NCBI GenBank assembly: GCA_026400535.1
Contig: JAPLOU010000040.1
Location: 62,001-126,000 of the forward strand
Direction of reading: 5' to 3'
DNA: 64,000 nucleotides
Origin: Hyphomicrobiales bacterium
GTDB lineage: Bacteria; Pseudomonadota; Alphaproteobacteria; Rhizobiales; Beijerinckiaceae
Below are positions 42,415 through 51,819 of this stretch, one piece after another. Made by a program: the position numbers and the translations under genes. Numbering within the stretch: position 1 is the stretch's first letter; every line of letters begins with the position of its first letter. The notes beneath the pieces were generated by a model. It was not told the origin of the DNA. It saw only the letters and a list, made by a program, of their open reading frames with translations, and ran no database searches.

Positions 42415-42514
42415 GCTGCTATGCCGCCGGCTAGCCGCCCTCCCCGACGGCAGCAAGACGGTTTTCTCCTGACAGCGCCTTTTGGTTTGTCTGACCACAC
42501 CTTTCCAGGGGGCA

Positions 42515-44002
42515 TCAGCCCGCCAACCCAGAGCCGATCGGACCCGAGGACGTATCGAACAGCATCATGGCGTCCGGCGCCGTGCGGCGATCGGGCCAGC
42601 CGGGGCTTCGACCATGGCAGAAGTCGACCCAGGCCGACTGTACAGCCTCAGTCACCGCGCGTATCTCGGCTGGGTCCGCGCCGTCCATCATCGGGGCAAA
42701 GGGCCAGCAGTCAACATTGCCGAAGACGAATGGGATTTCGATGCAGTGACAGGCTCCATAGCGGGCGTCCGGCGCTGGCTTCCAGTCGAAACGGTAGACC
42801 CAGGCCTCGCCGCCGAGCGCTGCGCGTCCGTCTGCAACCGTTTTCGCCGCCGAGCCGAAGACGTGCTCGGTTAGCTCCTCGCTGAGCGCGAGCCAAGGTG
42901 CCATGCCGCCGGCGATCTGCGCCTCGATCCGCCCAAGGCTGGCGTACGGCAGGCCAATCGCGGGCGGCAGCACCTTCAGCTCGGCGAACCCGGTGGCAGC
43001 CATCATGCGCACGTCCTGCGCATGCCAGGCGTGCATCTCGTCGAGCGTCCAGCCTAGCATCAGAGGAATGTGGAGCGAGGCGCCTTCAGCGGCCGCGGCC
43101 GACGGCGTCCTTGGGAGTTCGGGCAAGCCGGATACGAGCTGCCAGGGCAGCAGCCGGCCCGGACGCTGGGCGAAGGCCATGACGACCGCACCCTGCGCAG
43201 CAAGGATGGACCTTACATCCAAGGCCCGCAATGCCTTGACGTCGCCGTCGCGCAGGCCGGCCTTCTCGAAAAACAGGCTGGCGATCTCGCGGGCCTGGTG
43301 CAGGTCAAGGCTCGCGCCCGGCGCGCTCTGGACGATCCCGCGGTGAAGCAGACCATTCGCCAACGGGCTCGAGAGCAGGCCGAAGAGCGCCCCGCCACCA
43401 GCCGATTGGCCCGCCACCGTCACCCGGTCAGGATCGCCACCGAAGGCTTCGATATTGTCCCTGATCCAGCGCAGCGCGGCGATCTGGTCAAGCAGACCGC
43501 GATTGGCCGGCGCGCCTCCCTCCGCCTCGATGTCCGGCAGGTAGAGATATCCCAGCGCGCCGAGCCGGTAGGTGACGGTGACCACCACCATGTCCCCGCG
43601 CTCGGCCAGGTGGCTGCCGGCGTAAAAGGGCTGGCTTCCGCCCCCGCTCATGTAGGCTCCACCATGCAGCCAGACCATCACGGGCCTGCGCGCGTCATCG
43701 GCAGCGGGCGTCCAGATGTCGAGATGCAGGCAATCCTCCGACTGCTCGAAGGAAGCGATCCCCATCACCGCGTCGAGCCGCGAGGCGTTTTGCGGGGGGC
43801 TCGGGCCGATCCGTGCACAGTCGCGCACGCCCTGCCAGGCCGGAACGGGCTGCGGAGGCGCGAAGCGTAGGTCCCCGACAGGCGGCGCGGCGTAGGGCAC
43901 CGTGTGGAAGGCGGTCACGGCGGCCCTCCTCACCCCGCGCACAAGCCCGGCTCGGGTCCGCACCACCGGCATCTCCATCGTCGACTTGTCCGTGCCCAGC
44001 AT
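42515..44002 (-). CDS. Type B carboxylesterase (para-nitrobenzyl-esterase-like)
   Basis: Full-length 495-aa alpha/beta hydrolase of the carboxylesterase/lipase family. It starts VVRTRAGLVRGV. The motif EDCLHLDIWTP is followed by the oxyanion strand VMVWLHGGAYMSGG. The nucleophile elbow is VTVAGQSAGGGAL (Ser around residue 195), and the C-terminal His lies in the CHCIEIPFVFGN region (about 425). Carboxyl- or carbamate-ester hydrolysis is likely. It is divergent from the four-gene ABC importer, sharing about 190 bp, so esterase and importer may act on the same ester or its product. Confidence 0.88.
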   Translation of the reverse strand: MLGTDKSTMEMPVVRTRAGLVRGVRRAAVTAFHTVPYAAPPVGDLRFAPPQPVPAWQGVRDCARIGPSPPQNASRLDAVMGIASFEQSEDCLHLDIWTPAADDARRPVMVWLHGGAYMSGGGSQPFYAGSHLAERGDMVVVTVTYRLGALGYLYLPDIEAEGGAPANRGLLDQIAALRWIRDNIEAFGGDPDRVTVAGQSAGGGALFGLLSSPLANGLLHRGIVQSAPGASLDLHQAREIASLFFEKAGLRDGDVKALRALDVRSILAAQGAVVMAFAQRPGRLLPWQLVSGLPELPRTPSAAAAEGASLHIPLMLGWTLDEMHAWHAQDVRMMAATGFAELKVLPPAIGLPYASLGRIEAQIAGGMAPWLALSEELTEHVFGSAAKTVADGRAALGGEAWVYRFDWKPAPDARYGACHCIEIPFVFGNVDCWPFAPMMDGADPAEIRAVTEAVQSAWVDFCHGRSPGWPDRRTAPDAMMLFDTSSGPIGSGLAG

Positions 44003-44192
44003 CGTCAGTTCCTTGCGCCTCGAAAGACGATAGGACAGGGCAGACTCCGGGCAGTGTCAATCGCCAAATACAGCTTGACCGCGCGCGGCAAGCAGGCTGT
44101 TCTATCTGCAATGACCCGGTCGCTGGCGCGAGCGGGCATTGTTCTTTGCAAGGAGCGCCCATGCCCCGCGCCGCCAAAAGGCTGCTGAGCCG

Positions 44193-44972
44193 ATGACGGA
44201 CGCGATCCGTTTTGAGGGCGTTTCGCTGAAATTTGGAAGCGAGACGATCTACGACCGTCTCGACTTCCATGTCGGCCAAGGGGAGTTCGTCTGCTTGCTC
44301 GGCCCTTCGGGCTGCGGGAAGTCGACGGCGCTCAGGATCATTGGCGACCTGCTGCCCGCAGATGGCGGGACGGCGCTGGTCAACGGCCGCCCGCCGGGGG
44401 AGGGCTGGAGCGATATCGCTTTCGTCTTCCAGTCGCCGCGGCTCGCGCCTTGGCGAACCGCCATAGACAATGTTCTGCTTGGCGCGGAGTTGCGCTTCGG
44501 CGCGCGCGCGGCGGAGGCGCGGCGCCCCAAGGCAGAGGCGCTGCTCGCGCTGGTCGGGCTTGCGGATTCGGGCGGCAAGTATCCACCCATGCTCTCCGGG
44601 GGGGAACGACAGCGGGTCGCGATCGCCAGGGCGTTGTGCGTGGATCCGTCGATCATCCTGATGGACGAGCCTTTCTCCGCGCTCGACCCCAACACCCGCC
44701 GCCGGCTGCGCGCCGAGATCGTCCGCATCTGGCAGGAGACACGGCGCGCCGTCTTGTTCGTCACCCACGATATCGACGAAGCGCTGACGCTGGCCGACCG
44801 CATCGTGCTGCTGTCCAACAAGCCGACGCGGGTGCTGGAAACCGTCGTGGTCGCCGCCCCCCGCCCCCGCGACGCCGCGCGCGACCCCGATATCGCACGG
44901 CTGCGCGACAAGTTGAGTGCGCTTTTCCGCACGCTGGAGCCAAGTTTCGAGACGGAGGAGGAGAACGCATGA
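44193..44972 (+). CDS. ABC transporter ATP-binding protein (SsuB/TauB/ThiZ-like)
   Basis: ATPase of a nitrate/sulfonate/taurine-type importer: Walker A GPSGCGKS, the short Q-loop FQSPRLAPWRT diagnostic of this subfamily, signature [16 protein letters not shown], Walker B IILMDEPFSALD and H-loop VTHDIDEAL. 259 aa. The ATG at 44193 is used; an extension to 44139 has no support. Its stop overlaps the start of the binding-protein gene (ATGATG), showing coupling. Confidence 0.92.
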   Translation: MTDAIRFEGVSLKFGSETIYDRLDFHVGQGEFVCLLGPSGCGKSTALRIIGDLLPADGGTALVNGRPPGEGWSDIAFVFQSPRLAPWRTAIDNVLLGAELRFGARAAEARRPKAEALLALVGLADSGGKYPPMLSGGERQRVAIARALCVDPSIILMDEPFSALDPNTRRRLRAEIVRIWQETRRAVLFVTHDIDEALTLADRIVLLSNKPTRVLETVVVAAPRPRDAARDPDIARLRDKLSALFRTLEPSFETEEENA

Positions 44973-45976
44973 TGGAACGAAGGACTTTCCTGCGCGTGGC
45001 AGCGGCCGCACCGGCCGCGCTATCCGCCACGCTGTCAGCCCCTTGGGTCGCCCAAGCCCAGGGCCGGCAGAAGATCACCTACGCCTATCTCCTGGACCCG
45101 GTCTACGACGCCGCGCTCTGGGCGATCCGCAAGGGAGTCGTCAAATCCGACATCGTCGACGTCGAGGCCACGGGCGCGAACATCCCCACACTGATTCAGG
45201 CGACCGCCACCAAGCAGTTCGATGTCGTGATGACAGCCGTGATCGGCGTGCCGGCCGCAGCCGCGCGCGGGCTCGAGTTGAGGATCCTCTCCGCGGCGCT
45301 CTACGCCTCGGCGGTGGGCGAAGGCGGCGGCGTCTGGGTCAGGCGCGATAGCCCGCTGCGCGATCCGGCCCAGCTCAAGGGCCGCATGCTCGCCTCCTAC
45401 GGCCTGCGCTCGACGGGCTATCTCTTCATCCGCGAGGCGCTGGCGCAGCGCTTCGGGCTCAACATGGCGCTGGAGGGCGGAGACGTGCGCCAGGTCGAGG
45501 TGGTCGCGCCGAACCTGCCGGCCGCTCTCGCGACCAGCCAGACGGACGCGGCGACGCTGATCCACTCCCAAGCGTTCCGCGCCCGGCAGGCGGGTGATTT
45601 CGTCAATATCTGCGAAACCGGCGTAATCCTCAACGAGATCCATGGCCGACTGGTGTCGGCGGTCAACGTCGCCTATCCCGAGAGGCTCTCGGCGCGGCCA
45701 GACCATTACCGCGAGTTCAACCGCATGATCCGCGAGTCGGTGCGCTACGCGCTGGCCAACCGCGACGAGGTTTTCCCGGACGTGGCCCGGCAGGCCAACA
45801 TCTCGCGCGAATTCTTTGATTGGTGGTTCGACCGCACGACCGAGGTTCCCGGCATGTTCGGCGAGGAGCATGCGCGGGCCGTGACCAGGGCCTGGGAGAT
45901 CGGTCAGCGCTTCGCCATGATCCCGCGCGTTCCCGACGTGGGCCAGCTGACCTGGGAGCACACGCTCCGGTCCTGA
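44969..45976 (+). CDS. ABC transporter substrate-binding protein (SsuA/NMT1-like)
   Basis: Exported binding protein, 335 aa. A twin-arginine signal MERRTFLRVAAAAPAAL is cleaved after WVAQAQ. The NMT1/SsuA-like domain follows, with YLLDPVYDAALWAIRKGVV, QATATKQFDVVMTAVIGVPAA, and the second-lobe motif LKGRMLASYGLRSTGYLFIREAL. Ligands in this family are sulfonates, nitrate, pyrimidine precursors or aromatic acids; the sequence does not discriminate. It starts in the 4-bp overlap with the ATPase gene and ends 2 bp before the first permease. Confidence 0.88.
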   Translation: MMERRTFLRVAAAAPAALSATLSAPWVAQAQGRQKITYAYLLDPVYDAALWAIRKGVVKSDIVDVEATGANIPTLIQATATKQFDVVMTAVIGVPAAAARGLELRILSAALYASAVGEGGGVWVRRDSPLRDPAQLKGRMLASYGLRSTGYLFIREALAQRFGLNMALEGGDVRQVEVVAPNLPAALATSQTDAATLIHSQAFRARQAGDFVNICETGVILNEIHGRLVSAVNVAYPERLSARPDHYREFNRMIRESVRYALANRDEVFPDVARQANISREFFDWWFDRTTEVPGMFGEEHARAVTRAWEIGQRFAMIPRVPDVGQLTWEHTLRS

Positions 45977-45978
45977 CG

Positions 45979-46755
45979 ATGGCAGGCGGGGCGGGAACGG
46001 GCGTCAAGGCTGGCGTCGCGGCGGGGTGCGCCGCGATGATCGCGGCCGGCTGGGTTTACGCCTCTGCACGTGCGCCGTCCTATCTCCTGCCACCGCCTTC
46101 TGCCGTCTGGGAGGCGGCGGTCGACTTCTTCACGAGCGCGCGCCAGCTCGGGCATCTCGGCGCAACCCTGCTCCACATCGGCTCGTCGATTTCTGTCGCT
46201 TTCGGTTTCGGGGCGGCGCTGGCGCTGCTGGCACATTACGCCGCCTGGTCCGCGCCAGCCATCCGCGACCGGCTGACGCCGTTCCTCAACGCCTTCTCGG
46301 GGATCGCTTGGACGCTGCTCAGCGTGATCTGGTTCGGCGTCTCCTCAACGACCGTGATCTTCACCATCACCGTCGTGCTCCTGCCTTTTGCCCTGGTGAA
46401 CCTGCGCGAGGGGCTCGACTCGCTCGACCGCGAGACCGATGAGATGGGCCGCAGCTTCACGCGCAGCCGGCTGCGCGTCTTCCGGCTCCTCGTCCTGCCG
46501 GCCCTCGTGCCCTTCGCGGCCGCGACGCTCAGGATCATGTTCGGCGTCGCCTGGAAGGTCGCCTTGACGGCCGAGCTTTTCGGAGGCGACAGGGGTCTGG
46601 GTTTCCTCGTGAACCTGGCGCGCCAGGAATTTGCGACCGAGACGATCTTTGTTGTGATCATCTTCATCATTGTCTCGGTCTACTTGGCCGACCGGCTGGT
46701 CTTCCTGCGCTTCGAGCGCGCGGCCGCCCGCCGCTACGGCGGGAGAACGGCATGA
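45979..46755 (+). CDS. ABC transporter permease (SsuC-like) 1
   Basis: Membrane subunit, 258 aa with about six helices. It has the SsuC-type entry YLLPPPSAVWEAAVDFFTS, a central helix pair, and the cytoplasmic EAA-like loop EMGRSFTRSRLRVFRLLVLPALVP that contacts the ATPase, followed by AWKVALTAELFGGDRGLGFLV. It overlaps the next permease by 4 bp (ATGA). Confidence 0.9.
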   Translation: MAGGAGTGVKAGVAAGCAAMIAAGWVYASARAPSYLLPPPSAVWEAAVDFFTSARQLGHLGATLLHIGSSISVAFGFGAALALLAHYAAWSAPAIRDRLTPFLNAFSGIAWTLLSVIWFGVSSTTVIFTITVVLLPFALVNLREGLDSLDRETDEMGRSFTRSRLRVFRLLVLPALVPFAAATLRIMFGVAWKVALTAELFGGDRGLGFLVNLARQEFATETIFVVIIFIIVSVYLADRLVFLRFERAAARRYGGRTA

Positions 46756-47507
46756 GCGTAGCCGGACGCAGCCCTGGACGCTGGCTCGCCGACGCGCTCG
46801 TGCTGGCGGCGCTGATTGCCTGGTATGTCGGGGCGCGGCATCTTCCTGAATTCGTCCTGCCAGGGCCCGTCGCAGTCTTCCACAGGCTGGTCGTGCTCTT
46901 CGTTGATCCCGATTTTCTGCAGCATACGCTAGCCTCGACGCTCCGGGTCGTGACCTCGGTGTTGGCCGCGCTTGTCATTGGCGGCGGGCTTGCATTGCTG
47001 CACCGGGCGGTCCCTGCGCTCGACTGGGTCATCCGTGGCGGCATCCAGCCGATGCTGAGTTCGTTCCCCTCTATCGGCTGGGCCATCCTGGCCGCGATCT
47101 GGTTCCCGCCGGGCCATCTCTCGATCATTTTTGTGCAAGTGGCGATCCTTATCCCCTTCTGCCTGATCAACATGGCCGAAGGGCTTCGACAAATGGACCG
47201 CGAGATGCTCGAAATGGCGCGGAGCTACACCCGCTTGGGGCGGCGCGTTGCGCTGCGCGTAGCCCTGCCTCTGATCATGCCCTACGTCATCGGTGCGCTG
47301 CGCATCTGCTACGGCATCGGCTGGAAGATCTCGCTGGTGGCCGAGTTGTTGGGCTCCTCCTCCGGTCTCGGCTTCCTGATGTTGCGGGCGCAGGGAGCCG
47401 CCGACATGACCACCGTCGTGGCAGCGAGCTTCGCCATCGTTCTTCTGTTCGTCGCTGGCGAAAAGCTGCTGATCGCGCCTTTGGCCCGCCACTATGCGCA
47501 GCGCTGA
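46752..47507 (+). CDS. ABC transporter permease (SsuC-like) 2
   Basis: A second, clearly different SsuC-type permease (251 aa): HLPEFVLPGPVAVFHRLVVLF at the N-terminus and the EAA loop EMARSYTRLGRRVALRVALPLIMPY, then GWKISLVAELLGSSSGLGFLM. Two consecutive non-identical permeases imply a heterodimeric channel, whereas most SsuABC systems use one permease as a homodimer. It is the last gene of the importer. Confidence 0.9.
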   Translation: MSVAGRSPGRWLADALVLAALIAWYVGARHLPEFVLPGPVAVFHRLVVLFVDPDFLQHTLASTLRVVTSVLAALVIGGGLALLHRAVPALDWVIRGGIQPMLSSFPSIGWAILAAIWFPPGHLSIIFVQVAILIPFCLINMAEGLRQMDREMLEMARSYTRLGRRVALRVALPLIMPYVIGALRICYGIGWKISLVAELLGSSSGLGFLMLRAQGAADMTTVVAASFAIVLLFVAGEKLLIAPLARHYAQR

Positions 47508-47735
47508 GGCGCAGACCCCAGGTTGGGCGCCGACCCGGGTGCCAACGGATGCTTTGCTCGGGCGCGGCAAATCCCGATCGGCAGTTCCCGCGTTGATCAT
47601 CAAAGCCGAGATCAGCCTGACCGCCTGAAGCTGTCCCTGTGAGCAACAACAGCAACCGCAGCTGCCGATATGCATGGTGTCGGACTGTGTGGATCGGCGC
47701 GCCATTTGATCCCGGATCGGCGTTGACGCATGCCC

Positions 47736-47765
47736 CTGCCAAGCACCCTTCAGGAGGCTTGGCAG
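47736..47765 (+). repeat. Inverted repeat downstream of the importer operon
   Basis: 9-bp arms CTGCCAAGC/GCTTGGCAG with a 12-base loop, 230 bp past the last permease and without a T-run. It could be a Rho-assisted end or part of the decayed island edge. Confidence 0.4.
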
Positions 47766-47943
47766 ACCTCGTGGATCAAGTCCTCTAACGGGGTCAGGGT
47801 TCGAAGGCGCATGCTGTCAAGCTTTCACGCTGAGCAACATGTGGTTGTCAGACAATAAGGCGAACCTCACGATAGTCGTTCGAAATGCGCCTGAAATCAG
47901 CGCTTGGGGCGAGACACCTGGTTCCGAAGGGATCCAGAAACCG

Positions 47944-48056
47944 CAGCCACCGCCTCTCCAAGCCTGTTGAAAGGCGAGGAATGTCCGCCCCGGCCAAGCC
48001 TTGTGGGCCGTCTGCTGCCGATTGCGTTCCCACAATGTGCCCACATCACGCGCAAG
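47944..48056 (+). repeat. Copy 2 of the 113-bp tRNA-Gln-associated repeat
   Basis: Same length and orientation as 39568-39680, again beginning with CAGCCACCGCCTCTCCAAGC, which is the tRNA 3' end plus flank. The outer parts are strongly conserved and the middle has diverged. Candidate right boundary (att-like) of an insert of about 8.4 kb. The rest of the 47508-48374 interval contains no gene I can support. Confidence 0.75.
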
Positions 48057-48374
48057 CAGGCCCTCTGCCACGACCGGCGACGACGGCCCCATCCTCTGGG
48101 TCTGGACGTCACGCTCAGCCTGAAGTCGATTCAGTTTCCCTGCTTGCAGGCAAGATCGGCGGCAGTCGTGGGCTGCGTTATCGTTCTCACGATGTTGAGT
48201 GCAGTCTAAACGAAGTGGCGTTGCAATGTGCTGGTGCGGTGGGATCATCGCGCCCTTTGCCCAAGCGGATCAAGCCGGGAACGGCGCGTGTCCGCGGTCA
48301 GCGCCCTTGCTAGGTGCCAAGCGCTGGGCGCATTGTATCTAGCCATCTCGACAAGGACCCCACATGACCTGTCC

Positions 48375-49655
48375 ATGCCCGCCCTGGCATCATCGGAAGC
48401 GTCACACCTCACGCTGGCAGCAAACCTGATGCATGATCCGATCAGTTCTCCGGCAGGCGGTCTGCGCCGACGTCTGACCCTGCCGCTGTTGGTGCTCTAC
48501 GGCGTCGGCATCTCAATAGGCGCGGGGATCTACGTGCTGGTCGGAGCGGTCGCCGAACACGCCGGTGGTTTCGCGCCTTGGGCTTTTGTCGCATCTGCAG
48601 TGGTTATGGCCTTGACCGTCGCTTCCTATTCGGAGCTGTCGGCACGGTTTCCGGTCAGCGCCGGCGAGGCAGCCTATGTCCGGGCCGCGTTTGACTCGCG
48701 GCTCTTGTCTACGCTGACCGGTCTGCTCACCGTAGCGATTGGCGTTGTTTCGACTGCTGCGGTCACGTTGGGATCGGCAGGGTACATCGGGCAGTTCACA
48801 ACAGTTGAGCCAGGCATCATCGTTGCGGCGATCATCATCAGCCTGGCTCTTGTGGCCAGCTGGGGCATCCTGGAATCTGTGATGGTCGCTGCCGTGCTCA
48901 CCTTGATCGAGGTCGGCGGATTGATCGTGATTCTCGTAGCAGCGTCCGGCGCTGATTTGCCGCTGGCCGAAGCGCTGAAGCTGCCGCCGGTTTTCGAACC
49001 GGGTATCCTCTCAGGGCTGGCAGCGGCTAGTCTTCTCGCCTTTTTCGCCTTCATCGGCTTCGAGGACCTCGCCAATGTCGCGGAAGAAGCGGTTGACCCA
49101 GAACGCACGTTGCCGCTGGCCATGATGCTGACGCTCGCTATCGTAACACTGCTCTATGTCGCGATCGCAGCCGTAGCCGTTAGCGCCGTACCGATAGCGG
49201 AGCTTGCCGGTTCCAGCGCTCCTCTGAGTCTCGTCTTCCGCAAATTGACCGGGATCAGTCCTGCTGCAATCAGCCTGATTGCAATTGTTGCGACGCTCAA
49301 CACCATCCTGGCGCAAATGACCATGGCATCGCGCGTCCTTTACGGAATGGCGCGCCAGGGCGACCTTCCGCCCGTCCTCGGCCGCGTTTACAGCCGCACC
49401 TCCACGCCATTGATTGCGACCGCGCTTGTCGCCGCATGTTCGATGACGCTCGCCCTGGCTGCGCCGATCGGACCACTGGCCAAGGCCACATCCGTGGCCA
49501 CGCTTGCTGTCTTTGCCATGGTCAATCTTGCGCTGATCCGGCTTCGGCAAAAGGAGCGTGGCGGACCAGAGCATCTGCGTCGCATACCCGGCTGGGTTTC
49601 ATGGGCCGGGCTCATTGCCTGTCTCGGAATGATTGCTGGCGCATTGTTCAGCTGA
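48375..49655 (+). CDS. APC-family amino-acid permease
   Basis: Twelve-helix amino acid/polyamine/organocation transporter, 426 aa. The first helix contains the diagnostic LYGVGISIGAGIYVLVGAVAE (the unwound GxG of APC transporters), later FFAFIGFEDLANVAEE (helix 6 motif) and TLNTILAQMTMASRVLYGMARQGDLP. The substrate is probably an amino acid or amine. The start is uncertain: the ATG at 48375 is used, the ATG at 48429 would remove a non-conserved 18-residue lead, and the frame is open further upstream. Confidence 0.87.
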   Translation: MPALASSEASHLTLAANLMHDPISSPAGGLRRRLTLPLLVLYGVGISIGAGIYVLVGAVAEHAGGFAPWAFVASAVVMALTVASYSELSARFPVSAGEAAYVRAAFDSRLLSTLTGLLTVAIGVVSTAAVTLGSAGYIGQFTTVEPGIIVAAIIISLALVASWGILESVMVAAVLTLIEVGGLIVILVAASGADLPLAEALKLPPVFEPGILSGLAAASLLAFFAFIGFEDLANVAEEAVDPERTLPLAMMLTLAIVTLLYVAIAAVAVSAVPIAELAGSSAPLSLVFRKLTGISPAAISLIAIVATLNTILAQMTMASRVLYGMARQGDLPPVLGRVYSRTSTPLIATALVAACSMTLALAAPIGPLAKATSVATLAVFAMVNLALIRLRQKERGGPEHLRRIPGWVSWAGLIACLGMIAGALFS

Positions 49656-49985
49656 CGGGCCACCTCACTCGCAGGCATGAAGGCAAGCGCCAGGGCTGCT
49701 CATGGTTCAGCGGTGGCCTGAGCCAAAGAATCGACGGTGACGTGCTGTGTGCCCATCGGGGCCTCAGCGTCTCAGTCTCAGGGAAGACAGCGTCCACGGA
49801 ACGCGTGGCTGTTCATCTCAATGCGACGCTTTTCTTCGATCGCGACGACGCCCGCGCCAAGATCGTGGCCCGGGTCGCCAACTTCACCGCAACGGACGGT
49901 CGGCTGGGCAACCATGACCAGCTTCGCCAATCGCCCGTTGCTCCGCCCGTGCCATAGGGCGTAAGACCGACAGGGGCTATAGCCG

Positions 49986-50014
49986 CCGCTGGATGACAAC
50001 GCGGTGGCAGGTCA
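49986..50014 (+). repeat. 29-bp dispersed repeat, copy 1
   Basis: Starts CCGCTGGATGACAAC and ends GCAGGTCA. 27 of 29 bases match 57565-57593, in the same orientation. It lies in the 430-bp spacer between the APC and BT1-like genes. That spacer otherwise holds a coding-like but unrecognised stretch (about 49740-49957) and no firm gene. Confidence 0.6.
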
Positions 50015-50086
50015 AACCGACCCTGATCGGCCCCCGTTTTGTGGTGATGTGATGCGCTGGAAAACCATCGGCCTTGAGAAGACGGC

Positions 50087-51634
50087 ATGAACCGGGCCGA
50101 TGGAAGCGGTCCAGCTGAGCAACCGGGGCTGCTGGTGCGCTTCGCGCGGTTCGCTTGGCACCAGCTCGAGGCTGCGGTCCTGACACCCATACGCGCCTTC
50201 CGTCTGCGGTACTTGCCCTTGCTGATGGTCTATTTTGCCTATGGAGCTCTGGGGCTGACGGCTATCGCGAGCGGCTTCTGGGTCAAGCAGTCGCTCACCA
50301 TGACACCGTCGGACCTCGCATCCCTTGGGGTCTGGCTGTCGCTGCCCTGGGCCATGAAGATGGTCTTCGGAGAAATCGTCGATTCCGTACCGCTGTTCGG
50401 GTCCCAGCGGCGCATCTATGTCGTGCTTGGCGCTGGTCTTATCGCGCTTGGACTGCTGATGTTGGCCGGGGCCTCCTCCGGGAGGCTCACCTTCGCGACG
50501 CCCGACACGATCTATGTCGCCTCATCTCTTGTCATGGTCCTCGGCGTGGTCTTGCAGGATGTTGTCGCCGACGCCATGAGCACCGAGGTCGTCGGGCGCC
50601 TCGATGAGAATGGCGCGCCGCGACTGCAAGCCGATATTGATCGTGAGCTGGGCCTTGTGCAGGTGTTGGGCCGCTTGGCCATCTCGCTCGGCATCTTCAC
50701 CGTCGCCGGACTTGGCGGCTGGCTCGCGCACACCGTGTCCTATACGACCGTGTTCCTGTTTGGCCTCGTCGTGCCGTTGATATCAGTCTCGGGCGCTCTC
50801 ATTGTGCGGCTGGAAGCCACCAAGCAACGCAAGCTTGATCGACCTATTCTCTTTGGCGGCCTGGCCTTCGGCGTCGTTGTGTCACTCCTGGGGCTATCGG
50901 GCCTGCCGTTCTCGCAGGAACTGGTCTTCGTGATCTCGCTCGTGGTGATCGTCGCGATGCTCCGCCACATCACGCGACACCTGCCTGTCGACAGCCGACG
51001 GCAGATCGCCATTGCGGCTCTCCTGATCTTCATTTTCCGGGCGACGCCCTCCGTTGGAGAAGGTTTCACCTGGTTTTCGATCGACGTGCTCGGCTTCACC
51101 GAAGGTTTCTTCGGTGTGCTCCAGCAGACGGGTGCCGCCATTGGCCTCATCGCGCTTTGGTTGCTGAGCAACGCCGTGACGAAGCAGCCGGTCGAACGGG
51201 TCCTGCTGTGGCTGACGCTCGCGGGCGCAGCGCTCATGCTGCCCAATCTCGCCCTCGTCTTCGAATGGCACCGCTGGACCAGCGAGATGTTCGGGATTGG
51301 TGCCCGTTCGATCGCGCTCATCGACGCGGCGGCATCCTCGCCGCTGGCCCAGATCAGCATGATCCCGTTGCTGACGCTGATCGCCGTGAACGCGCCGGAA
51401 GGACAGCGCGCAACGTGGTTCGCCCTGATGGCCTCTTTGATGAATCTCGCGCTGGTGGCGGGATCACTCGGCACCAAATACCTCAACGTCGCCTTCAGCG
51501 TTGATCGTGGCGCCTATGGGCAGTTACCAACGCTGGTTGTGATCGTCCTGATCATCGGTCTTCTTGTGCCGCTGATCGCTATTCTCTGGCTTGGGCCAAG
51601 GCTGCGCCTCGAGAAGGGGAAGCCGGACGATTGA
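50087..51634 (+). CDS. MFS transporter, BT1 (folate-biopterin transporter)-like
   Basis: 515-aa membrane protein with about twelve helices. The N-terminal VYFAYGALGLTAIASGFWVKQSL, SLPWAMKMVFGEIVDSVPLFGSQRRIYVVLGA and the VLGVVLQDVVADAMSTEVVGR segment resemble the BT1/folate-biopterin family of the major facilitator superfamily. The second half is more generic MFS. Substrate in bacteria is unknown; pteridine-like compounds are only a suggestion. The ATG at 50087 follows GAGAAGACGGC. Confidence 0.75.
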   Translation: MNRADGSGPAEQPGLLVRFARFAWHQLEAAVLTPIRAFRLRYLPLLMVYFAYGALGLTAIASGFWVKQSLTMTPSDLASLGVWLSLPWAMKMVFGEIVDSVPLFGSQRRIYVVLGAGLIALGLLMLAGASSGRLTFATPDTIYVASSLVMVLGVVLQDVVADAMSTEVVGRLDENGAPRLQADIDRELGLVQVLGRLAISLGIFTVAGLGGWLAHTVSYTTVFLFGLVVPLISVSGALIVRLEATKQRKLDRPILFGGLAFGVVVSLLGLSGLPFSQELVFVISLVVIVAMLRHITRHLPVDSRRQIAIAALLIFIFRATPSVGEGFTWFSIDVLGFTEGFFGVLQQTGAAIGLIALWLLSNAVTKQPVERVLLWLTLAGAALMLPNLALVFEWHRWTSEMFGIGARSIALIDAAASSPLAQISMIPLLTLIAVNAPEGQRATWFALMASLMNLALVAGSLGTKYLNVAFSVDRGAYGQLPTLVVIVLIIGLLVPLIAILWLGPRLRLEKGKPDD

Positions 51635-51785
51635 CCAGGGCATCAGCCCCCACCAAGAGGAAAGACACGAAACTGGCCGCCCTTGAGCTTTGCGCTCCGA
51701 TTGAGCGACATCAAACGTCGCAAATGCAGTTTGGCCGATCTTGTGAGCAACCCCTTGATGAAGGATTGCGCCAGGGAAGCTGTCC

Positions 51786-51817
51786 GCGGTCTCGGTATCG
51801 GACTGCGAACTGACCGA
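51786..51817 (+). repeat. 32-bp exact copy of a VIT1 gene segment
   Basis: Identical over 32 bases to 54642-54673 (starts GCGGTCTCGG, ends ACTGACCGA), which is inside the VIT1/CCC1 gene at the codons for VSSQSDTETAD. It has the same orientation and lies in the decayed spacer 51635-52465. It is a fragment of a duplicated or rearranged gene. Confidence 0.8.
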
Positions 51818-51819
51818 CA

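Noticed and set aside
47593-47605. TTGATCATCAA near the importer operon as a second FNR box
   Set aside because: The half-sites are one base apart instead of four, so it does not fit the FNR/FixK spacing.
49740-49957. Coding-like plus-strand stretch (HLNATLFFDRDDARAKIVAR) after the APC permease
   Set aside because: Reads like part of a protein but has no convincing start, runs in from the permease 3' end in another frame, and matches no family I know.
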